NCBI GenBank assembly: GCA_023630585.1
Contig: CM042544.1
Coordinates: 17,020,256 to 17,084,255 of the forward strand
Direction of reading: 5' to 3'
DNA from: Cranoglanis bouderius
Lineage: Eukaryota > Chordata > Actinopteri > Siluriformes > Cranoglanididae
Length of the DNA stretch: 64,000 nucleotides
The notes under the pieces are model-generated. The model saw nothing but the letters and a program-made list of their open reading frames with translations. It was not told where the DNA came from and searched no databases. Below are positions 1 to 13,299 of the stretch, piece by piece; position 1 is the stretch's first letter, and each line of letters opens with the position of its first letter. The position numbers were made by a program, and so were the translations under genes.

Positions 1-520
1 CAGTTCAGCATTCATCACAATCATCCCACAACAGCTGAAAGGAAAGTTGAGCCTACTGGATTTGAACACCTCCCTCTGCAAGTGGATCCTGGACTTTTTG
101 ACAGGTAGACCCCGGTCCATTATGTTCGGCAACACCACCTCCAGCACCACCACACTGAACCACACACTCCCCAGGGCTGCATGCTCATTCCACTGCTGTC
201 TACTCTGATGACTCATGACTGTTCTGCAAAATACAGTTCAAATCACATCATCAAGTGGTGGGCCTCATCAACAAAAATGATGAGTCAGTGTTATAGAGAG
301 GAGGTGGAGCGGAGAATGGTGTAGAGACAACAATCTATCTCTTAATGTTGATTAGACAAAAGAGATCATTGTTGACTTCAGGAGAACTTGAGTGGACCAC
401 TCACTACTCTGCATCAACAGCATAACAACTGTGGAGAGAGTCAAAAGCTTCAAGTTTCTTGGTGTGCACATGACAGCGGACCTCTACTGGACTCTCATCA
501 CCACGTGCCTAGCCAAGAAA
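1..520 (+). mobile_element. Rex1/CR1-like LINE reverse-transcriptase fragment
   Basis: Conceptual translation from about 60 gives LNTSLCKWILDFLTGRPRS followed by GNTTSSTTTL, typical of fish Rex1-like reverse transcriptases. Later parts resemble DKT-FRR and FLGVH blocks but need several frame changes. It is a dead remnant cut by the window start. Confidence 0.75.
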
Positions 521-715
521 AACTGCTGCATCTGGCCATAATTGCTGCTGTCCTGTCGGTTTGAGGATGGACCTGCCCATGGCCCAAGTGGAGGCCCAGA
601 TTCCATAATTCAACCTGTCACACTGCACACTTATTTGGCTTTGATGTGAGTTGCACCTGTCTCCAGGAATTTAGGATGGCCCTTATGTGTTGTAGAATTC
701 TGCTAACAAACTTTA

Positions 716-1060
716 CTATAAATGATTATATTGTTTAAATAAGCAATGCAATAGGCACTCTTCAGGTAAAGTATTTTGTCCATGAGACATTGAAACTTGG
801 CCAGGGCTCCAAACAAACTGAAAGGACGCATGACAATTTAGTGTAAGCTAAACAGATTGCAATGGACCACTTTTTTTTGCGACATCAGAGTCAAGGGAAT
901 CTGCCAATAGCCCTTGGTTAAATCTGGTGTCAGTTCAACCCCTAATAATTTGTATAGCTCATGTAGTGTCTGGTCCATCAGAATCTCTTTTGGTATTCCA
1001 ACTTGGAAGATTACATCAAAGAGTGCCTCCACAATGATATCGCATTGCATGATGCGATGC
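716..1060 (-). mobile_element. Ty3/Gypsy-type pol remnant, rearranged
   Basis: Minus-strand translation reads GIPKEILMDQTLHELYKLLG (integrase-like, with a short deletion), then directly DLTKGYWQIPLT (reverse transcriptase), then a stop, then PFSLFGALAKFQCLMDKIL and YLNNIIIY. The usual catalytic YLDD is YLNN. In intact elements integrase lies after reverse transcriptase, so two distant pieces have been joined. Not functional. Confidence 0.75.
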
Positions 1061-1079
1061 GACAGAACTAATACAAAGT

Positions 1080-2440
1080 GATACCCTCATTCGCTCCTCT
1101 ATGAGAGCTCTATAAAATGAGCTATTAAACATTTGGAGATTACGATGGAGCAAGCATTTCCCTGCCATGCTTTGGCACCAATAATTGGGTGTTTTTTGTT
1201 TTGTTTTTCTTTTGTGTGATTGTCCTGTATTACTTGGTATAATTTATTCATAATTACTGATAAGTAACTGTAGATTAGTGTGCTTTCTGGCTAGATTATT
1301 TGACCCCGAATGACTTTCGGTGACCTGCTGCCACAGTTTGCTTGACACAACATTCCCAGTTAAATTAAAATGAACAGTGTGGAAATATTAGTGTTAACGG
1401 CTGTGCAAGTAATAATGTTGGGAGGTTTCGAAAAGATATCAAAGTGTTCTCAAAACCTGACAAAATTGAGAAAACTGACATTGTTACCAGGAATGGGCCT
1501 GTATAGAGAGGTATCATGAAGGAGACAAAGGGGGAATGGAAGACAAATAACAAGAATGAGCATAAGGAGACAACTCTCCTGGTTATATGATGCCAGAAAA
1601 TGCAACAAAAGGAGAAAAGAGAGAGTGAGTGGGCTGAAACAGAAAGAAATGCAGTTTCTTGTTGGTGGAGCTGGTTAACAAGAGCACTAATGCAGACTGG
1701 TTTGAGTTCAGAGCTGTCAGACTTGCCAGCAGAGCTGAGCTCATAAGTGCAGAGTGACTGGAGGCAGATTCACAGAACTCACAAACTCAGTGTTCAAATA
1801 GATGCTGGTTTCTCCTGTGCTCTGTGTCCCAGCAGCAAGCAAAAGACAGTCAAACCTCACACTTCTCAAGATCTGACACCATCTTTTACAATATGTGCTG
1901 CATTTGTTTCATTTGTTCAACTGAGTGAATGAGTCAACTACTTCACCTTATTGCTTGTGTGTAAACAAATACAATAACATAAAGTATGTATGGGCTATAT
2001 ATGACAATTAAACAATAAAAATAATCAGCATCCTGTGTAGTATACATGAATTGTCTCACCAGATTTGGTGTATTCCACACTAACTAGAACTTCCAAAAAA
2101 AAGTCCCCGCCTCAACAGCAAGCTGAATGAAGTGGCTATTGTGCACACATCTGTCTTGCCACTCAGAGTTGTCCCTAAAGACGTAAAATCGGAGTATGGA
2201 ACTGGTGGTCAAGCTGCAAAGTCTGGGATAACACTGAGAAAAGAGATACTGTCAGAGCCAAATGGCAGAAGACAATATGAGCTCGACCTTCTGTTCTTAA
2301 AGAGAAATCGGTTCTTTATTAGCATGCAGTTTTGACATTTCAGTTGCCAAACTTGTGTTTCCTGAACTACTCTATAATTTAATGTTTTGTTATATTAATC
2401 AAGAGAAACCTGAATCAAGCCTTTATCGCAAGCCTTTATA
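1080..2440. other. Unassigned intergenic stretch
   Basis: AT-rich, with a few frames of 60-70 codons (for example 1747-1932 and 2132-2335) that I do not recognise and that lack splice or homology support. No repeat identified with confidence. Confidence 0.5.
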
Positions 2441-2460
2441 ACATTATATACAGATAATAA

Positions 2461-2785
2461 GTCATGTCTGTTTTCTTTCAAATGTTCACAGTCACCTAAT
2501 AAATACACTTTGTAAGTTGCTGACATACTTTGATTCTAGTTTTGCCTGACTCGGTCAGCAAGTTTCAAAGCATATTTATTAGGTTACTGTGAACATTTTG
2601 CAAATGAAAAGACAAGCATGACTATCATCTGAATCAAGCCAGGATCACTTAACATATTGTACTGTATATACATGATAATCATGTTTGTCTTTTCTCTTTC
2701 AAATATTCACAGTACAAATACTGATAAAAATCTAATAAAAATCTAATATGCTTTGTAATTTGCTGGCCAAATATGTTGCTGTTAA
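2461..2785. repeat. Three-arm inverted/direct repeat
   Basis: A segment at about 2463-2525 (TTTCAAATGTTCACAGT, CCTAATAAATA, AAGTTGCTGA) recurs inverted at about 2560-2625 and again in the first orientation at about 2680-2770. Copies are imperfect. It looks like a MITE with long arms plus a third arm. Confidence 0.6.
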
Positions 2786-2789
2786 ACCA

Positions 2790-4825
2790 AGGCAATTGAA
2801 ATCAGTGAAGAAGTCACTTCACCAAACACATCCATGGTGTTTATTTAGTTCCCAGCCAGTTCAAAGTCTAATCCCAGGATCAAGATGATGCTTAAAGGGC
2901 AGTCAGACCAGAAAATGCTATAGAGAAATAATCATAGCTGTTCTCATAGCACATGCTAGTATGCTGTCAAACAATGAACTCACATTATTTAGGCATCCTT
3001 ATGCAACTGAATACACTTTCTTGGAAAAGGTGGCACACATTAACATTCCCAAAACAAAAACTTGATACCAGAATACAAATTCTCCACACTGGTGCAATCA
3101 GTCCTCAGAAATGGTCAGATCATGTATATCCTTTTGGGTTTATGCATAATATAGTGCGTCTAAGAAGCCCCAAGGGTACGGAATTGATGTTGTGCATGCA
3201 CTGAGGAGTCACTGTTCCAGATATGTTTGGGAAAAGTTAATTAGTCCAAATGCAATCCTCAGTTTCTCCAAACCCTGTTTATGTAAATGTTTATTTACCA
3301 GACTTTGCCTTTCCTGGCCACTGCTTTTAAGAGAAAATGTTATTGGGTAAACTCTATGAAGTTCTTGTGGGTAAAAGTTTGTGATCCTTTTGAAAAACTC
3401 TGAATAAAGATGCATGTTTTGATGTGACTAATGACAAAGCCTGGGGATTGGGAGGTGACTTATAACATCAGTGACTTATAACATCAGTGATTTTAATAAA
3501 TCAGTAATTTATAAATAATAAACCACCCCAAGGTAGACTCTGTTTAATGTAAACAAAATGACACATTTATAAGCCTTGAATAAATCGTTTATAAATCAGT
3601 ACTGGAAGATTTTTGTAAGGCCTCAAGAGGTTACTTTAAAGGTTTTATGTAGCATAACATTGTCCTTTAGCCTTGTTTTATTAAAGATTTATGCCTTCAA
3701 ATATAATATTACATCAAAATTGTTGATGAATTTGAGATAAATCAGTTACCTAATACTGCAGGTGCATTTTTATTCATAAGCAAAGAAAATAGTGCCTGTG
3801 ACTGTTGTACACTATTATGCAACTATTTTCTTACTTTTGTTCCAGAATGTTCAGCAAATTCAACCACAATGGCACAGCATGAACCTTTTTTTTTTTCTCA
3901 ATCTGATCTATGCAGTCCAGAGAAAGTGGAGAGTCAGACAGCTTGACAATAACATGAGGTAAAGTCACTCTTACACCCTGTTAACAGCCTCTAGCTGTGG
4001 AGTGTCCTCCCCAGGATCTTCTCTCTGCCCGTTATTTCTCCACTCTTAACGCCTAAAGCACATCGGCCGTAACATAGTAACAGCAACAATTCTGGTTGAT
4101 TTTGCAACATTTAATAATATCATTAAGTCAATAGGAGGGAATGCCTGCTGCTCTGATTTCAATATGGACAGTTTGCAGAACAGAGCAGTTGGCATTCAAC
4201 ACAATTCTCTGTTGGGAATAATAGTAGTATGTGTGCAGGTGAAGGTCTGGATCCTCATTGAACGGCCAGTATGCAGCTAAATACAAACTCTGGCACGCAA
4301 ATCTGAGCTTGGCCTGAGCAGGAACAGCAACTCTGGGAGCACATATACCCATATATACTACTAAACAGAAGAGCATAGAAGAGTATTAGTGGTTACATAT
4401 GTTATTACACATAGATCAGCCTGTCTTGCAATAGTAAAACAGGTCTAGGTGGCCCCAATGTTTAGATACACTTCTTCTGTTTTGAAACTGGAGTTCAGGG
4501 TATGAGGTCAATGCTGTGAGGAAAGCCTTGGTCAAGGATCCTAAAATGAGGGGCATAAAGATGTCTCATCTCTAAACCAAACAACTGTTTTATGATGGAC
4601 CAGTTATGCTGTGTGTGTTGACAGCCCAAGAATTAAAACAAAACATTGCAACAGGCAGTGATTTTATGAACCAATAATGTATTATCTTTTTTTCTGCAGT
4701 TCTGGTCATTGTGTTACTGCAGTTGAACAATATTAGGAGGTAATAGAATTACTGTATAAGATTCTTACTATCATAAAAATGAGCTTTATTATTCAGAGAT
4801 ATACATCCTTCTCAATTTATTTATT

Positions 4826-4829
<4 letters not shown>
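2790..4829. other. Unassigned intergenic stretch
   Basis: AT-rich, no supported gene. Contains a short direct duplication of GTGACTTATAACATCA at about 3461-3490. Frames at 2953-3204 and 4128-4376 have no recognisable product. Confidence 0.5.

Positions 4830-4906
<77 letters not shown>
4830..4906. repeat. (TA)n microsatellite
   Basis: About 38 uninterrupted TA units following TTTATT repeats. Confidence 0.97.
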
Positions 4907-4910
<4 letters not shown>

Positions 4911-4976
4911 CCATTCATTTGAACAAAAACGACAATTAAAGCATACCTTCTATGTCATGAGTAATATGGAAGAAGA

Positions 4977-5117
4977 AGACATTATTTGTCACATATACAT
5001 TACAGTACAGTGAAATTCTTATCTTTGCATATCTCAGCTTGCTAGGAAGTTGGGGACAGAGTGCAGAGTCAGCCATGATTGGGCAAGCCTGGAGCAGAGA
5101 AGGATTAAGGGCCCAAG
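4977..5117. repeat. Dispersed fish repeat fragment
   Basis: Matches from memory a common interspersed sequence (TTATTTGTCACATATACATT, later GAAATTCTTA and GCTAGGAAGTTGGGG). I cannot assign its class reliably. It abuts a Tc1 fragment. Confidence 0.5.
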
Positions 5118-5975
5118 ATTGTTGGTGCCAGAAGAGCTGGTTTGAGGATTTCTATAAATGCTGATCTCCTGGGATTTTCGCACACAACATTCTCTGGAGT
5201 TTACTCAGAATGGCGCAATAAAGAAAAACATCCAGTGAGCAGCCATTATGCAGACAGAAACCCCTTGGTGATGAGAGAGGTCAACTGAGAATGGCCAGAC
5301 TGGTTCAAGCTGACAGAAAGCCTACAGTAATGCAGATAATCACTCTGTACAATTGTGGTGAGCAGAAAAGCATCTCAGAATGCACAGCGCATCAAACCTT
5401 TAGGTGGATGGGCTACAACAACATAAGACCATGTTGGGTTCCACATCTGTCAGTCAAGAGCAGAAAGTTGAGGCTGTAGTGGGCGCAGGCTCACCAAAAC
5501 TGGACAGCTGAAGACTGGAAATATGTAGCCTGGTCTGATGAATCTCGATTTCACAGATGGTACACAGATGGCAGGGTCAGAATTTGGCACCAACAACATG
5601 AATCCATGGACCCAACCTGCCTTGTGTCACAGTCCAGGCTGGTGGACTAATGGCTACTTCCAGCATGATAATGCACCATGTCACAAAGCAAAAGTCGTCT
5701 CAAACTGGTTTCATGAACACGAAAATGAGTTCATTGTTCTTCAGTGGCCTTCCCAGTCATCAGATCTGAATCCAATAGGACACCTTTGGGATGTGGTAGA
5801 ACAGAAGATTAACAGGATGGAAGTACACCTGAAAAATCTGCAAGAATTGCTTGATGCAATCATGTCAACATGGTCCAGAAGATCAAAGGAATGTTTCCAA
5901 CATCTTGTTGGATCCATGCCATGAAGAATTGAGGCTTTGAGAGCAAAAGGGGGTGAGTATATTAGTGAGTGTATA
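5118..5975 (+). mobile_element. Tc1-like element A, internally deleted
   Basis: Plus-strand transposase remnant. The start retains MARLVQADRKPTV and TLYNCGEQKSISECT; the second half (5655-5924) retains GYFQHDNAPCHKAK with the second catalytic Asp and QSSDLNPIGHLWDVVEQK, where the final catalytic Glu is Gly (LNPIG). A deletion joins the first-Asp region to the second-Asp region near 5646. Dead copy of the family also seen at 18658 and 63428. Confidence 0.85.
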
Positions 5976-7302
5976 TTCCCTAGTAATCAAAATTGCATAA
6001 AAAGAACACTTTTCTTTTTATCTCCAGTGTTTTCCAGTATTTCCAGGGACATATTCATATTTACATTTTAATATACATACATAATACATAAATAATAATT
6101 AATTAATAATAATAAAAAAAACATTTTCTGGTTTAGGTCATGCTCACTTCAGCTATAAATCTGAATACAGAAAGTGATATGGATTTTTAGCACTAAATAA
6201 ATACAGATACATATATGTATACATATACGGATAAAGATACGGATACACATACAGATACAGGTACAGGTACAGATACAGACATTGCATTACACCCCTATAT
6301 CTGATATACTGGAGCAAAAAAAAATTGGACTTTTACTTTTCCAAGTTTATAATTTTCAGTCTAAATCAGTTATATAACAGGAAATTCATTGAGATAATTG
6401 AATAACATGGCAATCAAAAGCTAGCTCTATATGAGAGCTATTTAGAACAGAGGGAGGCCCTCATTTCCAGTAATTTCCAGAAACTTGTCATCTGTGGGCT
6501 AATTAGCTGGAAGGTGCGTAAGATGGAGAAAGGCACCTCACTGCTTTTACCCAGGCAGAAATAGCAGTTTAGGATTAGTCAGTTCCTGTGGACAGGGAGG
6601 AGAGTGTGCATTTGTCCGCATGGCTTGGAGACTGCAAAACATGGCCAAGAGCCATTAAGCTCACAGTACAATTGTACAAATGATGTTTGATCAACATCCA
6701 AGAAAGAACTATGATACAGATCCTCTGTCTGTGCAGCCCTTAACCTAGACATTATTCTGAACTGTTTCACAGTTTAAAACAAAAGGCTTTGTGTTCCTAG
6801 CATGCTACAATGCTACATTGCTTAGTGACAACAATTAGAGAGTAATTGGGATTTTGGGGTTATTGTTTTGTAATGAGTGGGATGATTGTTGTGACTGTTG
6901 TGAATACTGGGTTATTTTTTTCCTGAGTAAATAGAGTGCATGTTTTGTTTCATCCTCTTTTCTAAGGTTTCAGGAAAACAAAAGCCAAGAAGAGTCACTT
7001 CCTAAAATAGGTTAACACAAGCTGTTTGTTGCAGGCACGAGATCCTCTGGAAACAGAGAATGTTTCTTTTAGGAGAAGGATAGTTTATCTTAACTTGATC
7101 ACATCCTAGTGAACTGATCAGTCCCTGATAAAGGCATGTGGTTCTCACAGTTCCAATGTAATGGCAAATGAAAATCATGTTACAGAATGGATCCCGCCCT
7201 GGGGAACTTCAACACTATGCCAAAACTTTTTGTATTTGAGTTCAGGTATGTTCTGCAGCAGGGATGGAATTAGCATCCACTGGGTGATGATGGAAAGTGA
7301 TA
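5976..7302. other. Unassigned stretch with a GATACA-type satellite
   Basis: No gene seen. A degenerate (GATACA)n tract lies at about 6200-6282. The rest is AT-rich single-copy-looking DNA. Confidence 0.5.
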
Positions 7303-7304
7303 TA

Positions 7305-7574
7305 CAGTGCCTTGCGAAAGTATTCATTTTAAAAGTAAACATTTAAATGTCTTGGAATGGCCTAGTCAAAGCCCAGACCTCAATCCAATTTAGAATTGTG
7401 AATATGTATGAAAATTAAAAAATTTTTGTCTTAACTATTGTTTGTGTCACAATAAAAAAAATTGCACCTTCTTGTGTAAATCAAATGGTACGAACCCCAA
7501 AATAATACATTTTAATTCCAGGTGGAAATGCAACAAAACAGGCAAAACACCAAGGGGGTGAATACTTTCACAAG

Positions 7575-7577
<3 letters not shown>
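7305..7577. mobile_element. Tc1-derived MITE, right end lost in (AT)n
   Basis: Starts TA then CAGTGCCTTGCGAAAGTATT, a well-known Tc1 end. The inner part keeps the transposase stretch for WPSQSPDLNPI (about 7356-7390). It ends GGGGGTGAATACTTTCACAA, the imperfect inverted end, running into an AT microsatellite. Confidence 0.75.

Positions 7578-7657
<80 letters not shown>
7578..7657. repeat. (AT)n microsatellite
   Basis: About 40 AT units directly joined to the left end of the Tc1 element at 7658. Confidence 0.97.
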
Positions 7658-7660
<3 letters not shown>

Positions 7661-9163
7661 GTGCATCTCAATAAATTAGAATGTCGTGGAAAAGTCCATT
7701 TATTTCAGTAATTCAACTCAAATTGTGAAACTCGTGTATTAAATAAATTCAATGCACACAGACTGAAGTAGTTTAAGTCTTTGGTTCTTTTAATTGTGAT
7801 GATTTTGGCTCACATTTAACAAAAACCCACCAATTCACTATCTCAACAAATTAGAATATGGTGACATGCCAATCAGCTAATCCACTCAAAACACCTGCAA
7901 AGGTTTCCTGAGCCTTCAAAATGGTCTCTCAGTTTGGTTCACTAGGTAAATCACAAACATTCACTGCCAAATTAGCTGGCTGTTCACAGAGTGCTGTATC
8001 CAAGCATGTTAACAGAAAGTTGAGTGGAAGGAAAAAGTGTGGAAGAAAAAGATGCACAACCAACCGAGAGAACCGCAGCCTTACGAGGATTGTCAAGCAA
8101 AATCGATTCAAGAATTTGAGTGAACGTCACAAGCAATGGACTGAGGCTGGGGTCAAGGCATCAAGAGCCACCACACACAGACGTGTCAGGAATTTGGCTA
8201 CAGTTGTTGTATTCCTCTTGTTAAGCCACTCCTGAACCACAGACAATGTCAGAGGCGTCTTACATGGGCTAAGGAGAAGAAGAACTGGACTGTTGCCCAG
8301 TGGTCCAAAGTCCTCTTTTCAGATGAGAGCAAGTTTTGTATTTCATTTGGAAACCAAGGTCCTAGAGTCTGGAGGAAGGGTGGAGAAGCTCATAGCCAAA
8401 GTTGCTTGAAGTCCAGTGTTAAGTTTCCACAGTCTGTGATGATTTGGGGTGCAATGTCATCTGCTGGTGTTGGTCCATTGTGTTTTTTGAAAACCAAAGT
8501 CACTGCACCCATTTACCAAGAAATTTTGGGGCACTTCATGCTTCCTTCTGCTGACCAGCTTTTTGAAGATGCTGATTTCATTTTCCAGCAGGATTTGGCA
8601 CCTGCCCACACTGCCAAAAGCACCAAAAGTTGGTTAAATGACCATGGTGTTGGTGTGCTTGACTGGCCAGCAAACTCACCACACCTGAACCCCATAGAGA
8701 ATCTATGGGGTATTGTCAAGAGGAAAATGAGAAACAAGAGACCAAAAAATGCAGATGAGCTGAAGGCCACTGTCAAAGAAACCTGGGCTTCCATACCACC
8801 TCAGCAGTACCACAAACTGATCACCTCCATGCCACGTCGAATTGAGGCAGTAATTAAAGCAAAAGGAGCCCCTACCAAGTATTGAGTACATGTACAGTAA
8901 ATTAACATACTTTCCAGAAGGCCAACAATTCAATAAAAATGTTTTTTTTATTGGTCTTATGAAGTATTCTAATTTGTTGAGATAGTGAATTGGTGGGTTT
9001 TTGTTAAATGTGAGCCAAAATCATCACAATTAAAAGAACAAAGACTTAAACTACTTCAGTCTGTGGCATTGAATTTATTTAATACACGAGTTTCACAATT
9101 TGAGTTGAATTACTAAAATAAATGAACTTTTCCATGACATTCTAATTTATTGAGATGCACCTA
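7658..9163 (+). mobile_element. Tc1/mariner element B, copy 1 (full length, one frameshift)
   Basis: Bounded by CAGGTGCATCTCAATAAATT and its inverted copy, with terminal inverted repeats of about 210 bp. It carries one transposase gene in plus orientation. Compared with the intact copy at 30383-31890 it differs mainly by point changes and a single missing base near 8188-8190. Terminal bases at the right end are mutated (CACCTA). Confidence 0.93.
7921..8885 (+). pseudogene. Tc1 transposase pseudogene (single frameshift)
   Basis: Two frames, 7921-8235 and from about 8190 to 8885, together cover the whole transposase. The catalytic triad is present (LFSDESKF, FQQDLAPAH, LNPIENLW), spacing DD34E. 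The only clear lesion is the one-base deletion in the DNA-binding half, seen by comparison with 30663-31628. Confidence 0.9.
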
Positions 9164-12100
9164 TATATATATATGTTTTGCAGGGCTCTTGAGGAGCAGT
9201 TCACCTATAGAGTTGGAATTCAGCCCAAACACCATTAAATGTATAGAGGCAGAGGATTGAGAGAAGATTTATTATGTGTACAGTTTCCATATCCCACACA
9301 GATGTGAAATGAATGAATCCTGTTAATATGAAATACAAGTATACCTAAAAGACCAGTGCATCAAGGGAAAAGGATGACAGCCAAGGTTCAGCTAGGAATG
9401 GGTCTTCCACTACAGGGATCTTAGCTCCCAAGGATGGTAGAAAAACCTGAAGATAAATTACTACAGGGGTTTTGGGAACTACCACAGTCTCTCCTATTAG
9501 TTATTTTTTAAGAAACATGTATAATAACCTTTTGAAAAATCCTTTTAGTCAAATCACTTAAATTAGCATTGGCATTTAATTAGCGTGAAGTGGCATTAAT
9601 GTTCAATTTAAACATAAAAATTTTGCATGTAGATTATTTAATGCAATTCACTTTAGTGATCAAATGTACATACACAATAGTTAACAACTGGTTGCCATAT
9701 AACAAGATATTAATTTAATTTAAAAAAAGGCCACAAAAATGGCTTCATACTGTAAATTTTAGAAAGGCTTTCCCAAATCTATGGAATCAGCATATACAGA
9801 AGGAATAATTCATTGTGTATTTCTCAGTGTAAGTAAGATCCAAGAACACCACACATGCAATGAATAACATATTTGCTTTGCCTACTATTATAAAGTGATG
9901 TTTAAAAACAATAGACAGGACTCCTGCCAAATGTGGTTTTAAAAGTAAACTAATAGAGAATAATGTACATGTAACATCTTCCACATGGTTACTTCTAAAA
10001 AAAAAAGACATTCTTTAAAACTGGAAGCGGAATTCAACACTATCCTTTTTGAGCAGGTGATGTCTTTCACTCTCCATTTATCTTGTCTTAAGCTCCTCAT
10101 AATCCCAAATGTAATGTGATATTATTTTCATACGTGTCTTTTGCTGCATTTGGAGAATCACAAAGTTCCATCAGCAGCTGTATCTCTGTCTCTCTCTGTC
10201 TCTCTCTTGTTGAATTACAGTCTGACATCTTATCCTCGGACGACATGAAAAAAAGATTTGTGAAGATTGCAGACACTTTCTATTTCATTCTATTTTTTTA
10301 ATACTAAAGCAACAATATGTCATCTCATCTTGGAATTTGGATTTAACTGTAGTTAATTGGATGTAATTTGGGGCCTTGAATGTATTCCACAATCCTATCT
10401 GCAAACCTTCCAAGTTAAATGCACTGTCGTCTAAAGTACTGTGTCACCAAAAGCATATATTTTTAGGTCTAGTGCCTGATTAATTTATAAACATGTTTTA
10501 ATTGCTGACTTTGTACTTTTATAGCCAACCTACAGTATAGTGTTTCTCCGTTCAATATTTTAAACCAAACAACCACCAAGAATTCTACAAGGGATTTACT
10601 TTTGGCACAATCTTGTAGTAGGTGTCTTTGTGACCAACAACACCACAACACTGAAATATTATACAATGTTCTGCATAAAGAGAGGGTTTATGGTGGTCTT
10701 TGTTTTCATGCCCAGTCTGTCATTTGATCAGTAAAGCTGGACTCTTAGGGAACCAGACAGTGTAATGGGTCCGACTAAACTCAGCCCTTTTTGTAAGCAG
10801 TTGGATTTCTCTACAGTGGAAGGAGCTCTGATGGGAGCACTGCAGGCCCTTTTCCAAATCTCTGACACTGATGAGGCTTGGAGGACTGTAAGATACAAAG
10901 CTTTTAGAATGGAGAAAGACAGGATATTGACCCAAAATCTTATTGTATTAGAGCTATTTTCAAATGAATGCTGCTGGTTTGTTTCTGGATCTGTGTGCAT
11001 TAGATCATCCCTTCCAGAATAAAAGAACTTCTAAAGACCACCTTATGATCACAGCACAGATTTAATTTTAAGAACAATAGAGTTAATATGTAGGATTATA
11101 TTTAATTTATTTGATCCATTAGAGCTTTATTTGCTGAACTTTCCACTTATTCAGATGTAGATTTGAAGGATTTTTCCTTTGTTTGAGTTATCCCAAGACT
11201 GTGCAGATTTTCATACACAGACAAAGCTTATTTCCCCATCAAGAGGCCCTCCAAAATCCTTGCATTATTATTAATGCAATATTAATGGCTGATGGTTTGA
11301 AACATAAACAAAAATTCATTGCGGTTAAGAACTGCATGACAACCAGCACAGAACATATTGTATGTCACGTTAAATAGCTTCCCCTAACATCTCATCACCT
11401 CTTGTTACAGCTCTGCAGACGACAGCGTCGGAGAAATAATTACACCGACAAATAAGTTGTGACAGCCACATAATTGGGTAGAAACAAACCATCATCCAAA
11501 ACAAGAGAAAACACTTGGGCTTTGGAACACTCAAGACAAAAACTAAAAAAATGGGGAAAAAAAACCCATGTTGAGCAACCAGGAAACATACACAGAAACA
11601 CCCAAGAATACACCCACTCTTCTTCAGAAAATGCACAAAATTGCACATTTATACACACCCTCATGAGTGCTGCAATGTTTCCAAAACAACTGTTGCATTT
11701 CACTTTTTACAAGCACTGAACAGCATCAGAGGAATAGGAGTACTTTGTTCCTAAAATGGATCAACCCACGAGACAAATTCCTGCCAGAAAGATCTAATCA
11801 AAACGGTCAATATGGCAACCATGACATTAAACAGATATCATATTTCTGACCACCTACCAAGGGTTTCTTTCCCACAAGATGGGTTGTAGTTGGGATTGTT
11901 GGGGGCATTTATTTATTTATGTTTTTTAAGTTTCCTGGAAGATCATCCTTTTTGTCATTCCCAAGAACAGCCCAGCTGGCAGCCAATCATGTTTCGTTTC
12001 ATTTTATTCCAATCATGTTTCATTTTGGACTTTTTTTTAAAGAGATTAATATCATTCTGTATATTATTAATAAATAGCTGGTTATATGAATGCTTTGATT

Positions 12101-13299
12101 TTTGGCTTCACAAACAATAAATTGCAGGGCCACTTTCTCTATGTGTGTGCTGAGCCAGAGTTATGACTACATACTGATAATGCACAAATAGCATGTACAA
12201 TTTTTGGACACTTCAGAATTCATATTCCAACTACCAGCAGTATACTATGTTGTTGTTCCAGTGGTACACCATTTTAGAAGCAGGACTAGCATGCTGGTTT
12301 GTTAATTCTGGATCCTGTTAGCAGCTTCATTAATGAGGGCTCGGCAGCCCTACTGGTTAGCCACACAGCTTTAATTTAATGTCTGCTGACATGTTAGGTC
12401 ATTTCAAATTGGTTCAAGAAAGTTTTGGACATTTTTGTAATTTCACATTGCTCATTAGCTGAGGAGCCTGAGTTTACCCACAAAGGAGAACGACCAGTTT
12501 GTGGTTGTGGTCAATGGAGGCAGCTGTAATTTTAGGTATTTCACAAGCCAGGGCCTATTACAAAAGAAAAGCACTGGTAAGATCAGTGTTCAAAGTAGTG
12601 ACCAAAGCAAAAAAAACCCTGTCAACATTTTAATACTTTCTTCATTTCCAAGGTTATTTGTCCAAAATCGCAATTTAATATACTATACATATTTCATATC
12701 TGCAACTGATCCAAATAAATACTGTATATGACTACAGTATGTTGATGTTTGTCATGTTACAGACACTATCTTTGTGTTGTTGATTCATGTGTGCTATGTT
12801 ATGCAAGTACAGTATTTGTATCTGTTTAATGCACCAAATATTCATAACTGTATCCAGATTTGAGCTTGAAGTGGGCATGTCCTATACTGGAACTTTTATT
12901 TTTTGGCATCGTCTGTGAATTCTGGTTCTGACAATTCCTTATCACTCCAGTATTTAATTGGTTTCAACTAAAGATGTGTGTGAGGCTGTTTACTGTAGTT
13001 TATTGTATAATTGTGGAGTTATTATCTGTGTTTGTAGATGCCTGTGATATTTTCTAACAAAATTAGTTGGTTCTATTTCCAAAAATGTAAAAAAAAAAAA
13101 ACGTAGTAGCTCTGTGACCCTGACCAGACAGTTATTGTGTAAATGCATATGACCGCATGCCCTGTGTACTCATGTATTCATATCTGTATTGTATTAGTTT
13201 AGAACACATTACCTGTTCAATCCAACCAATGTAATCATATTTGCTTAGACCTCTAATGTGTACTGCCCTTGAGTATGCTCTTATCCTAATTAGTAGGTA
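9164..13299. other. Unassigned AT-rich intergenic stretch
   Basis: Four kilobases with no recognised gene or repeat family. Overlapping 70-92 codon frames on both strands around 10.7-11.7 kb have low-complexity or unrecognised products. (AT)4 and A/T runs are present. Confidence 0.5.

Noticed and set aside
2132..2335. 67-codon frame with a reasonable composition
   Set aside because: No known similarity and no matching splice-linked exons; could be chance in AT-rich DNA.
10720..11022. Overlapping 71-90 codon frames on both strands
   Set aside because: Mutually overlapping, no recognised product, so chance open frames.
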